Source of the DNA: Petrosia ficiformis
Lineage: Eukaryota; Porifera; Demospongiae; Haplosclerida; Petrosiidae
Direction: 5' to 3'
Assembly (NCBI GenBank): GCA_947044365.1
Contig: OX345636.1
Location: forward strand, 26,401,466 to 26,465,465
Length of the DNA: 64,000 bases
Shown here in pieces: positions 22,376-32,328 of the stretch. Position numbers and translations under genes: made by a program. The notes beneath the pieces are model-generated. The model was not told the origin of the DNA. It did no database searches and worked only from the letters and a program-made list of their open reading frames with translations. The first letter of the stretch is position 1. Each line of letters starts with the position of its first letter.

Positions 22376-24504
22376 TCGTGTCTAAAAGGGCGAAAATAGC
22401 TGCTCGAACTTACAAGGAAGGTAAATCACGAGCACCATACCGGCTGAGAAGCAATATAGCTACTGGAATACAGGAGGATGAGGACACTGTATTAGAAGAT
22501 CAAGTATGTAAATCATGTGTTTGTAGTTTGAAAGATTTAAATGAGATCTATAAGTCTTTCTTACACACTGGCTCAGATTTGAAACGGTGTAAGGCTATTT
22601 ATACCAAGCCCAGATGTACTCCTTACTATAATATTAAACAACAAAATGAGTTTCTATTGAAAACTGTATTTGATGCTAAAGGAAATTATATCTACCATCG
22701 TAATTGCATCAGAGTTGTCTTTGGAGTTGGTAGCCAGCGATTAGCACGGCTTAGAAAAGCTATTCTCACTGAGAGATCTCAACCATTTGTTCGATTAAGG
22801 AGAGAAGATGTACGACGCATAAGTGATTTAGTTTTACCACAGACCTATGATGGACCTGCTACACCGTGGCTGCAATCCCAACCATCCGGGACTGATATAT
22901 TATGTCAAAGCAAACCAGCAAGGCATGGACATGTTGGTAAACGATCAAATCATGCTAAGGATGAACGGGTTTTACACATGTTTTTGGATTTTGTTGATAA
23001 TAACTCAGCACCAAATGGACGTAAAGAAGGCAGCCATGGAAAAACATACTATTTCAATCCCAAATTTTCAATGATCAGATCACCAAACAAAAGTGATCCT
23101 CAGTTTGCCTTTAAATGTAGACACAGTGTTTTACATGAGTTCAACAGTTCTCTTAAGGTATGGGAAGAATCTCAGTTGGTACATTCCATTCATGGCTACA
23201 ACAGCATCGTCCTTACATTGGAATATGTCCTAATCGTACAGTATTGCGACACATGCAAAGATTATAATGAGGAGATTTCTAGAGCTCGTCAGACTATTAA
23301 CAGACTTAGACAAAGTGGCCATAGTAGTGAAGTTAGTATTCATACCCAAGAAGACCTCATTTCAAAATACACAACATTACTACAATATCACAAAAATGAA
23401 GCTCAAAATGGGCTGGAATACTATAACAAGCTAGCAAATGAAACAAAATTCTGTTACCAACGAATTCTAAAAATGCAACAACAATCCACATGTTACCATC
23501 TTCAAACAATGCAAGAAGACTTTACAGCATTCATCAGTGCTGACTATATGATGAGCAAGAATTTACCTTACTGGGGGGATTCAGCACAGCCAGGCAAGTC
23601 TTATTACATGATGAAGTTGGTGTGTGTGATGTGTTTGGAATTGTTGATCATTCCACCGACTCTAATTACACATACATTTGCGATGAACTAGCTGCAGGCT
23701 CAAAATCAAGTGATCATACATTGACTTTCCTCAATCATTTTGTTGAAACTCACATCGAAAAATGGGTAACACAACTGTGTTTGTGCTTAGATAATGCTCG
23801 CATTTGTAAAAACCAATATTTGATAGGCTGGGCTATGGAAATGGTTACTAAAAAGCGGTTTACATCTATCCGTTTCATTTACTTAACTGTTGGGCATACA
23901 AAGTTTAGTCCCGACAGACTGTTTGCTTCAATTGCCAAAACATTTTATAAATCAGATGTTTTTTGTGTTCAGCAATTAAAGCAGATTGCTGAACAGTATA
24001 GTACAAGTTACATTTTAACTTCCCCTCATTTGATGCAATGGAAAGCATCCTTGGAACAGAAGTACTCTTCAGTTCCTGGAATTAATAACATGCACGATAT
24101 TGTGATATCATACTCCTCTAGAAAACCATTAATCAAACACAAACATACATGTTTTGATGGAGAGTACGAACAACTTAGTTCAAGTAGTTATGACATAGAT
24201 ATGACCATTCCAGTTCCCACATCATATCAGGAAAGGGGTATTACTCTTTCACACGAGAAGTTTAAACAATTAAAAGAGAAAATATGTGAAAACCGATACA
24301 CCTGGTTATGTACCTCCTACCTATCTTCAATCAACAACACTCACTCAAAAACTACAGCAGTCTATTCAAAAAGGAAATGAGAGAAATCGTCGACATTGTA
24401 CCCACAAAGGCTGTGATGGATCAGGAAATGTGAATGTTAATAGGTCCCGTCACTATTCAATTACTTACTGCCCTTTGGCTAAAAAGACTAAACATAAAAT
24501 TTAA
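22376..24504 (+). pseudogene. DUF7869-like long gene with MYT1-type zinc finger (copy D)
   Basis: The long frame has no ATG at its start. It follows TTGCTGTCTAG and probably begins as an exon (VSKRAKIAARTYKEGKSRA). An N-terminal cysteine region VCKSCVCSLKDL, then HRNCIRVVFGVGSQRLARL, lead to QYCDTCKDYNEEISRARQTI, a coiled-coil-like segment. After a frameshift near 23625: CDVFGIVDHSTDSNYTYI, LCLCLDNARICKNQYLIGWA, LTVGHTKFSPDRLFASIAK. The last block matches the GHTKFSPD core of copies A-C. After a further shift near 24300 the 3' end reads CTHKGCDGSGNVNV...H...CPLAKKTK, fitting a C2HC finger of the MYT1 kind (C-x4-C..H..C). Shared core with divergent flanks suggests a related but distinct subfamily. 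Confidence 0.6.
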
Positions 24505-24989
24505 CTCATTGTTAAAAATACTGGTGTATACCCATGTGCTAACAATCATTTAATTATGTCATTTTTTGGTTTCATGGTAATTTGTATAACTTGTGTGATT
24601 TATATTATTTACCACCTTCATGAAAAATCGCCATAACTTCGAAATTATAGTTTCAATTAACAAGATTTTTGAATATGTTGTACACTAATCATTTAGCTAT
24701 ATACTGAATGTAAAAGCTCAATTTTGACCAGGGTGACATAAGGTTTGAGTTTCACTTGAACCACACACATACAGTACGTCTCAATAAAAAGTTAACGTTC
24801 CGTTGTACAAAACGGATCGTTCTACGATACGCAGTCAATCGTTGTGTTACCGTAAGGCACCATCGTTGTTTTTCCGTTGCTACGTCGTTACTACGCCGTT
24901 GCTACGTGCGTATGTAGCTACAATTGTTTTGGTCACGTGAGACAGCTTCATTCAGGTTATTACTTGTCGATTCGATGTAGAAGTTCTCT

Positions 24990-25190
24990 TGGCTGGACTT
25001 TCAGAGGAAGCGCTTACTGCCAGCTTATTCGTGATGTAAACAAGCTGAAGAGATACGAATGGGCTGTGCAGTACAAGGATGACGAATTTTACAACGTTGT
25101 ATTTACCGACGAGTGTACAGTTCAACTAGAAGCCCATCGACGATTTTGTTGCAGGAAAAAATTAGAGACTCCTCGTCCTAAACCAAGGTA
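24990..25190 (+). pseudogene. Tc1 transposase central fragment
   Basis: SSLGWTFRGSAYCQLIRDVN, LKRYEWAVQYKDD, VVFTDECTVQLEAHRRFCCR, ending PRPKPR at a GTATAT donor-like site. It contains the first catalytic aspartate (FTDECT). The second and third acidic residues are missing. It is colinear with LGWKYRGAAYCQIIRGVYK and WSDESTIQLESHKCFCCRK of the neighbouring intact gene. Confidence 0.8.
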
Positions 25191-25200
25191 TATTGTTTAA

Positions 25201-26180
25201 ATTTATATATATATATATAATTATTATATATATATAATATATGTATTAGTATGGTGGTGACATCATCCCTTTGATGTGGTGAGTCTATATATTATATAGC
25301 CCATAATGAAGTTGACCAAAAAGCTCCTAATTGTATATAGAGGTCTATATTTTTTAAAATATAGACCACTCTGTCTACATTGTGCATGAGATGACAGCAC
25401 TACTGTCTTGACATGTGGGCCATAATAAAACATTTGTTATATAAAAATGTAATAATTATTATAACATAATGTTGGTCCTCCTTACTTCACAAAGAGCTTT
25501 TGTCAAAGCTAAGTCACTCTGTTCAGCTTTTTTAAAAGCTACCAAATACACAAAAGATTTCACTAATCATTAATATTATCTTGCACATTTTTTTATGCAG
25601 GACTTACTTGAGACATCTGTAGTTCAAATGATGATAATAATACAATACTTTCAGTTGTATGTAGTTTCTTGCTACTGTTAGTGATTATATATCCATGGTT
25701 ACCAAACATTTATAATGTTATTTCAATTAGTTATTATTGAAATTTTATTTCCATGGTTATCAAACATTTAGTATTGAACATGATTACCAAACTTCCATCA
25801 CATTTAACATTTTATTACCAACAACTTTAATTTAATGATTTTCAAATTAAGTGATTTTCTAATTCCAATGATAACTTTGTAATTCCAATGATACAACTCA
25901 GGTAATTTTCTAAGTCAGTGATACAACAAGTCTGCTCAGTAGATTATTTTCTCTTTGACTACAGACCACAATCTTCCCATCATACATCTTCCTTCTTTCC
26001 TTTATCTTACACCACTGTCCTTTCACCAAACTTTCTTTAGGAGAAACAACATTGCTAGATAGGGCATCTTCATCTGGCCAATATATATATTAAAAACATG
26101 ATACAGCTATTAAAGAATGATTGATTAAAATCACAATAGTAACATTTTAACATCTTACCTGACACTTTAAGTACTGTTCT
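25201..26180. repeat. AT-rich interior of the mariner derivative
   Basis: It contains a palindromic (TA)n tract at about 25203-25246 and several near-repeats of ATGGTTACCAAACATTTA-like text around 25695-25790. No coding signal is seen. Confidence 0.4.
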
Positions 26181-26424
26181 CAAAGACATTGTACTCCACA
26201 ACAAATAAAAACGACCAAACCAACCCAATACTACGATTGGTTACACGTGGAGTCCATGTCAACGTGCACGTGATATCCTACCGTATAAACGATCCATCGT
26301 TTTCCAAAACGAGTAATTGGAAACCCTGCAGTACGCGTTTTAGCCTGAAAAACACCGTACTTCACATCGTTGTACGCTTCGTTTTGTACAACGCAACGTT
26401 AACTTTTTATTGAGACATACTGTA

Positions 26425-28010
26425 TACATTTTTTTTCAAAATTCTCTAAACAAGTAATACAATTACAATTTTGATTTCAATATTAATTTTATTTTTTACA
26501 AATACTTAATCTCCATAACCAGTGATAATCAGATTGGCATTGGTTGCATGTTTGTATCGAAATTATAACTTGATTGTAGTAGTTTATTTGAAAAGATTAA
26601 TATGAATTGTTTGTTTGTTGTGCTATGTTTCTTCAAATGACAATTAATAGTCTGCAAACCACATCTTTAGATCATTAGTCATACCTCTTAACGAGTGCCG
26701 TTGGAATGGGACCCTCGCCTATGTGGTTAAGTAGTAACGTGGGAAATTTTTTTTACCACATTGTGATGTGTGAAATTTAAACTTAATGACTACAAATAAT
26801 TATGTGTATCCAAAGTAAATGCGATATTATTGTATACTACATACATCATAATCGATATAATGTTGCTATTGGCTAGAATACAGCCACCTATAAACTGTGC
26901 AAAAACACCAAGAACCTCAAGACCTTCCTGATCTAAATAAGCTACAACATCACAAGAACTACTACGACATAAACAATATTGTCAACTAAAAGAGCTGCAT
27001 CAAGAACTAAGTCATATATTAGACTTGATATCCATGTGTGGTACATGCAAAAGAATAGAAGTAATAAAAAACTATAAATTTACTAATACAATGTGATAAT
27101 GTGAATTTGTCAGTTGGATTTCAACTAAAAACAACTATGGTATGGTATGGTATTAATGTTTTAAACCCCATAATTAAAGTGGGCGTTTTTGTTTATATCT
27201 TATTTTCTAAATGTGACCCAGGATGAAAAAAATGAGATATTTACATCTTTAGATTCCCCATTTTCTTGGCTATCTGATGGTGGATTCGCTTTTTCCATCC
27301 GACGTTGCAATCGCGGCTTAGACGCTAACTAGTTAGTTCCACAAAATTCCCTAAAAAATGCAATTTAATGTCATTATTATTATAATTTCGTATATTTCCG
27401 TAAACGGAGTAAGCACTGCACACATGGTTGGAAGATGGAGACTGTTTCTACTCAGTGTTTTGTTGAAGATCGAAGGATTTCATCCTCACCTATGATGTAA
27501 GAATGACTGAAACTTGACTGATAGACCCCTTATAAATGTGAAAATGCAGCAAATAGGTGAGAAATGAGTTTTATTACTAAAGTAAGGGCGGAGTTTTCCG
27601 GACGAAGTTTCTGATGGAGTAGCGTTTGCTTCCTTTTTACTGCTCTGTCCTTGTACCTATCAAAAGTTTGATAAAGTCGATCGAAAACCCAATAAACAGT
27701 GTTTATCTGCAAGGTTTGTTGGCTTGTTCTATTGCGTATTAAATTTACTGCGACGAAACTTCTAGTATCAATAAATTTGAGAAAAAAAATTTGAGTGAGT
27801 GGGATTTTCGGACGCTGAGCACATGTGCCACAAAGAAAGAAAATTTTTCAGAGGTGGAGAAACAAGTACAAAGATGAGATATTACGAATTAAGTAAAGTT
27901 GTTTTTTTTCTCCATTTTTTGGTGTATTGTGGCTATATGAGCTTGTGTGTGTATGTGAGAGAGAAAGAGAGCATATATATATATATATATGTTTGAGTGT
28001 GTACAAGTAT
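26425..28010. other. No gene seen
   Basis: No supported ORF. AATTAAAGTGGGCGTTTTT near 27172 recalls the interior of the 12202-12879 MITE, and may be a third, strongly degraded relative. A (GT/GA) and (TA)8 microsatellite lies at 27940-27990. Confidence 0.35.
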
Positions 28011-28925
28011 TATTATTATTCATTTTTTAAGTTTGCAGGATTGACATATAAATTTTCTTTGTGTAGTTGGCATTCGTTTATAACCGGCACACCAATAATG
28101 GAACCATCGTCCACCATCATTATCACAACCAATCCATTTATCTGGCTCATGTTCATCCTCATCATCATCATCCCAGATTTCTCCACATGTTTGGCATGTG
28201 TTTTCATCAATCTCTAAAGTAGAAATAGAGACGTAGCTTTAACTTTTCATTTAGCAACACATCCTACAACTTCTTCCCAATTCCTCCCACCCTACTGGTC
28301 TCATTTATGTATATATATATATACCTTTTCTTGTTGGAGTTGTGACTGTCTCTTGTCTTGTTTTACTTTTCTTCTGTTCTTTCTCCCTTTTCTGTGCTGC
28401 TAGAATTTCTATAAACTCATCTGAAGTTATGGCCTCTCCCCTCTTTGCACGTTCTTTATGTACATGTACTTCTAATAAGGTACTAAAATGTGATGCTAGT
28501 CGTGTTTTTACCAATGGGGTTGCTTGCATTTTATGTCCACAGTTAGTACAACTCAAATGTTTCGTATGTTCCCTCCTCTCGAGGCTTGAATCACTTTCGA
28601 TTGGGTTAGCAATTGGTGGGAGCTTTGAGAGTACATGCTCTCTTGAAAATGGGGTAAATCCAGTACTACGAAACCCTGCTTTGCATAGCCCAGGGTTAAA
28701 AGTAGCCAAAAGCTGAGCAATGAGACTTGGAAATGTTTCCTTTGTAGCTTTCCCTCCTTGGGTCTCCATATGATATTGCTTCAAGATCTTTCGCCAGTAT
28801 GCAAACACTCCTACATCTAGAGGTTGGAGCAAATGTGTTGTGTTTGGAGGTAGACAAGCAAGATGGACATTATGTTGTTTGGCTTGCCTGATCAGCTCCA
28901 AACTGATATGTGAGTAGTGTCCATC

Positions 28926-29545
28926 TAGTCTTGTTCCCAGACCCGCCTACTTATTTGGACGAAAAGGGGGTCTGGTGACTCGTCTTAACATTTTTGTTGC
29001 AAGACACAGTTTCACACCGCAGGTGTTGGTATGCGTGTGGTTTATGAATATCATTACATTGATGATTAAAAATGGCGACTTTCTCGTGTTACTCCTGTCT
29101 TGTAGATCTAAGTAATTTCCCAAAAGAGAGGGTAATTATAAGAAACAAGAAGATTGAATATTCTTGCCTATACGATATTGCAGTAGGTATACTCGAAGCG
29201 GAAAGGAAGGATATATCCACCAGTAAAATACACCAAACACTAGATGGACTTCTTTGTAAACGTTGTTGTTCTATATTGAAGAAGTACTCAGCTGCTGCAA
29301 CGACCATAGAGCCAATTAAAAAAAAGAATCAAAGATTTGTTAGTTGATGGAGTAAGTGTTTCTATAATTTAAATGTTTGAAAAATATTATGATGTTAATT
29401 GTGGTGAGTGTCTGTTTATGTATTCTTTACAAAGGGCAAGTGAAATACTTGAGGAAAGAGCATTGTGAGAATAATGAAGAAATTTCCACTCCTCACCAGA
29501 CCCCCTTTTCGTCCAAATAAGTAGGTGGGTCTGGGAACGAGACTA
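28926..29545 (+). mobile_element. 620-bp TIR element (Mutator-like) inside the pogo gene
   Basis: 53-bp terminal inverted repeats at 28926-28978 and 29493-29545 differ at only two positions. They begin TAGTCTTGTTCCCAGACCCG on the left and TAGTCTCGTTCCCAGACCCA on the right. The 9-bp sequence GTGTCCATC flanks both sides (28917-28925 and 29546-29554). Long TIRs with a 9-bp duplication are typical of Mutator-like elements. It is non-autonomous, carrying only a 91-codon ORF. Confidence 0.85.
29072..29347 (+). CDS. Small two-CxxC protein of the nested TIR element
   Basis: ATG 29072 gives 91 residues: MATFSCYSCLVDL, then EYSCLYDIAVGILEAERK, LDGLLCKRCCSILKKYSAAA, KKKNQRFVS, stop. The paired CYSC and CKRC motifs about 50 residues apart resemble ZAD-like zinc-binding modules. 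It is probably the N-terminal DNA-binding part of a once longer transposase. It is intact inside an otherwise noncoding element. Confidence 0.5.
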   Translation: MATFSCYSCLVDLSNFPKERVIIRNKKIEYSCLYDIAVGILEAERKDISTSKIHQTLDGLLCKRCCSILKKYSAAATTIEPIKKKNQRFVS

Positions 29546-30139
29546 GTGTCCATCAAACAGTAAAAGAACTGGGCCAGTGTCGTCGGTTAAGTGTTTGACT
29601 GCCGGAATGAAGTGTCGTGTGAACCAGGAGAGGAAATTAATGGTGTCCATCCAGCCTGATTCACTAACACCATATCGTGCCCCAGCTAAGCCTCCAGTCA
29701 TTCATCGCTGGTATAGATTTTTTCCTTTATATAGAATAAAGGGAGGTAGCCAAACACCAGATGCACTACAGGCTGTGTGAACTGTAATGTATTCGTGATC
29801 TGATCCATTGCTTACTTCATTAACTTGTTTTGTTCCTCTTTGTAGACTTTGCACTCACAGCAGTACAAAGTCCTGTCTCGTCACAATTCCACAGACGTTG
29901 TGCTGTCTCTGGACTGTGTGGATCAAGACGAAGATTGTGCATCAGCTCCTCTAATGTATCAAACTAGTCATTGACAATGTCTGGATAGGCTGCAAGATGT
30001 CGCTTTTTGCTCAGGTGTTGTGGTTTTCGTTCACTAATACATGGCCATCGTTTCTTGAAACGAGTCCACGAGTCTTTTCCAGGAATGTTACCCAAAAATG
30101 GATTTTTAATCTTATTTTCTTCCAAGTACATGTATATTA

Positions 30140-31523
30140 CTTTCAAAGATGAGGAAAGTGATGATCAATCCGAGAGTGATAATAATCAAAGAGTCAGCTG
30201 CGACAATCCACCAGACACTAATGACAAACCACTACAGAATGATGGTAGGCACTCATCCTAGTTTTCTCTTGATTCTGAAATAATGACTTTATGACCTACA
30301 TAGAAATAGAGTTACCATCAACTACCACTGTAGAAAATGTGCACAGTGAAAATGAAAATGACAGTGATTCTGGTATGAAGCTACTACTTTAATACAATAT
30401 ATGCTAGAGTTTATCTTCTCTTTCACAGAGTCTGAAATTATAGTTACCAAATGTAGAGCAGATGATTGTGCCGGTTCAAAATGGAAGAGCAACAGTGTCT
30501 GAGGAAAGAAAAGAGGATATAGATGAATTGGACAGAATAGAGAAATGTTACTTCTCTGGGTGCAGCTGTCAACTTGCACAAGGTGCTCCATGCTGTAAAT
30601 CCATCCAGAAATCCCATTATGAAGAGTACAGAAACATTTGTGTTGAAATGACAAAGCAAGAGTTGGATATGGTGGTTATGGGACAGATTGTAGCCTTTAC
30701 AAATAGGAGTACAAAGACACTCCATCATTGACACTTGACTGACAAAGAAAGAGAAAGAGAGAGTTCAACTTTTAAACATGAAGGAACTCAAATATGTTTG
30801 ACATCATTTTTGTTCTTGCAAACAATAGGAATGAAATGGTACAAGAACTTGAAAAAGCACGTAAGAGAGTTTGGTATTGTCCCAAGGCAACACAAATTTT
30901 ACAACAGACAACCACACAATGCTTTTACCATTGAAGACAGAAAAATAATTGTTACCTTTATAATCAATTATGCTGAGCAACATGGTGTGTCTTTACCTGG
31001 TAAAATTCCTGGATTCAAAAGGGATGACATTAAGGTTCTACCCTGTTCACAAACAAAGAAATATGTTTGGAGACTGTACAAAGAGTCCTTGTCTACAGTG
31101 AGTCCAGTTCTACGTACTGCTCAGTACTCCCTCTTTTGTCAAACATGGGCTACCCTTGTGCCTCACATTGTGATTAGCAAACCAATGTTCGATCTCTGTC
31201 CAGTTTGCTATCAGAATAGCAAGTACATATCATCAGCATTTAACTGTTCAGATGAAGAGAAACAGAAGGTTAAACATTTTACTTAATTAATTTGACACTT
31301 GATAAAGTTGTTTTGCTACTATTCACAGAGGTACAAAGATGATATTGAACACCTTCACCATGCTAGGACTGAAAGGCAGAACTACAAAAACTAGTGTCAA
31401 GAAACAAGAGATCTACTACACAAGTTCTACCACCCACATGGCCCCCCACCTTTTGGATCATCCTCACCAGTACCCCTTAGTGGACCAAAAGCAGCACATC
31501 ACAGTTTCGATTTTGCCCAACAG
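30140..31523 (+). pseudogene. DUF7869-like multi-exon gene (copy C)
   Basis: Acidic exons come first (DEESDDQSESDNNQRVSC, donor GTAGGC; ELPSTTTVENVHSENEND, donor GTATGA). They are followed by EKCYFSGCSCQLAQGAPCC, LDMVVMGQIVAFTNRS, SFLFLQTIGMKWYKNLKKH, FGIVPR, NAFTIEDRKIIVTFI, HGVSLPGKIPGFKRDDIKVL, KPMFDLCPVCYQNSKYI, then after TATTCACAG the exon RYKDDIEHLHHARTERQNYK, with a TAG, ending HHSFDFAQQ at 31523. Order and motifs match copies A and B. The C-terminal core exons are missing. A hAT piece begins about 80 bases downstream. Confidence 0.65.
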
Positions 31524-31794
31524 GTACATGAGTATTTTACACAATGCATACACAACTACACTTATTAAAACTCTACTAACTGTTTTACACTTAACTGCAC
31601 ATGTACATGACATAGGCAAGGTTTCCTCCAAAGCGCATTATGCGCGCTGTTTAACGCGCTTTTACGCTAAACCGGAAGCCACACCCATCATTAACATGTG
31701 TTAAGTTTGAATAATAATTATATTCATTGTTATTATAATGACAAATAATAAATTACTACTATAATAACTACATGCCACATGTGCATGCCAACAG

Positions 31795-32159
31795 CTGGAT
31801 ATGGCTAAACAAACAACACTGAGTGATGGCTTCTTGGCTCCTCCTGCAAAAAGAAAACCAATAGACTGCAATGAAAGCAGTAAATAATTTAAGGAATCCT
31901 GGAAAGAAGTTGCAAACTGTGCTTCCTTCCAGCTGGCTGCAACTCCTATCTAGTCCTGAAGATGGAATGGTTTGTTCTCTTTGTACCAAATACAACAAAG
32001 TACCCCGATCAGGTAAGCCAATTTGGACACATGAGCCATGCACTCTATTTCGTCTCCAAAGTGTTCATCGTCATTCTTCTTCTCAAATGCATTGTGATGC
32101 TGAGCGACAAGAATTGGACAGGCAATTATCAATTCATGATGGGGGCATTAGCTGCATAA
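31795..32159 (+). pseudogene. hAT-2 N-terminal zinc-finger part (plus strand)
   Basis: ATG near 31802: MAKQTTLSDGFLAPPAKRK, then a frame change to SSWLQLLSSPEDGMVCSLC, TKYNKVPRSGKPIWTHEP, HRHSSSQMHCDAERQELD, HDGGI. The W..L..PEDG..C..C..Y and HR.S..H order is a hAT-associated TTF/BED-like finger. About 180 bases upstream, CAAGGTTTCCTCCAAAGCGC (31618) may be the element's left terminus. The sequence then runs into the repeat block at 32149 instead of the catalytic core, which lies on the other strand. Confidence 0.6.
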
Positions 32160-32290
32160 CTACTTTAAACTAATATATTTGACAGGTGAAATTCACTTGC
32201 ATAAACATCAACATTTTGACAGGTGAAATTCATCTGCATAATTATTTAAACTAATATATTTGATAGGTGAAAATCACCTGCTGAAAAAAT
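32149..32290. repeat. Array of TTTGACAGGTGAAATTCA-type repeats
   Basis: Three spaced copies of GACAGGTGAAATTCAC/T or GATAGGTGAAAATCACC occur with TGCATAA and TTTAAACTAATATATTTGA spacers. About 75 bp of it is nearly identical to 38675-38750, the right end of the HECT/IS3-like transposon, and an inverted relative is at 33995-34050. The core CAGGTGAAATTCACCTG-like unit is palindromic, as expected of a transposase-binding site. Confidence 0.7.
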
Positions 32291-32328
32291 AAGGAGATAA
32301 AATTAAATGATGTTAATTTTGGCACTAA

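Larger units (their letters stand above)
24772..26422. mobile_element. Internally deleted Tc1/mariner element
   Basis: CAGTACGTCTCAATAAAAAG at 24772 and the reverse complement of CAGTATGTCTCAATAAAAAG ending at 26422 form inverted repeats of at least 48 bp with few mismatches. Each is flanked by TA (24770-24771 and 26423-26424), as for Tc1/mariner. It is 1651 bp, but only a fragment of transposase remains (24990-25190), and most of the interior is AT-rich noncoding sequence. The fragment is similar to the intact gene at 19877-21040. Confidence 0.85.
28020..30146 (-). pseudogene. pogo/Tigger-like transposase with PHD finger, split by an insertion
   Basis: Reading from 30146: CENP-B-type HTH (NIPGKDSWTRFKKRWPCISE, LSKKRHLAAYPDIVND), then LRLDPHSPETAQRLWNCDET (first acid, DETG), ACSASGVWLPPFILYKGK, YGVSESGWMDTINFLSWF, then LLFDG where the frame is cut by the element at 28926-29545. 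Beyond it YSHISLELIRQAKQHNVHLA, CLPPNTTHLLQPLDVGVF, GLCKAGFRSTGFTPFSRE continue the DDE domain. The exon ends at a GTATAT donor (28324). A last exon 28213-28020 after TTCTACTTTAG encodes CQTCGEIW...WIGCDNDGGRWFHYWC...CQSC, a PHD-type finger. Lesions: in-frame TAG after PDIVND and TGA after YQR, both where tryptophan is usual. It lacks the far N-terminus. Confidence 0.85.

Noticed and set aside
22376..22400. GTG start codon for the long DUF7869-like ORF
   Set aside because: A non-ATG start is not expected here. The preceding TTGCTGTCTAG looks like a splice acceptor, so the ORF probably begins as an internal exon.
27927..28217. 96-codon plus-strand ORF and a 64-codon minus-strand methionine-rich ORF
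   Set aside because: The plus ORF is antisense to the PHD exon and begins in a (TA)n microsatellite. The minus ORF is an out-of-frame reading of the PHD exon.
32149..32290. Regularly spaced GACAGGTGAAATTCA repeats as a CRISPR-like array
   Set aside because: Spacing is irregular, spacers are themselves repeated, the context is eukaryotic, and the same units sit at transposon ends.
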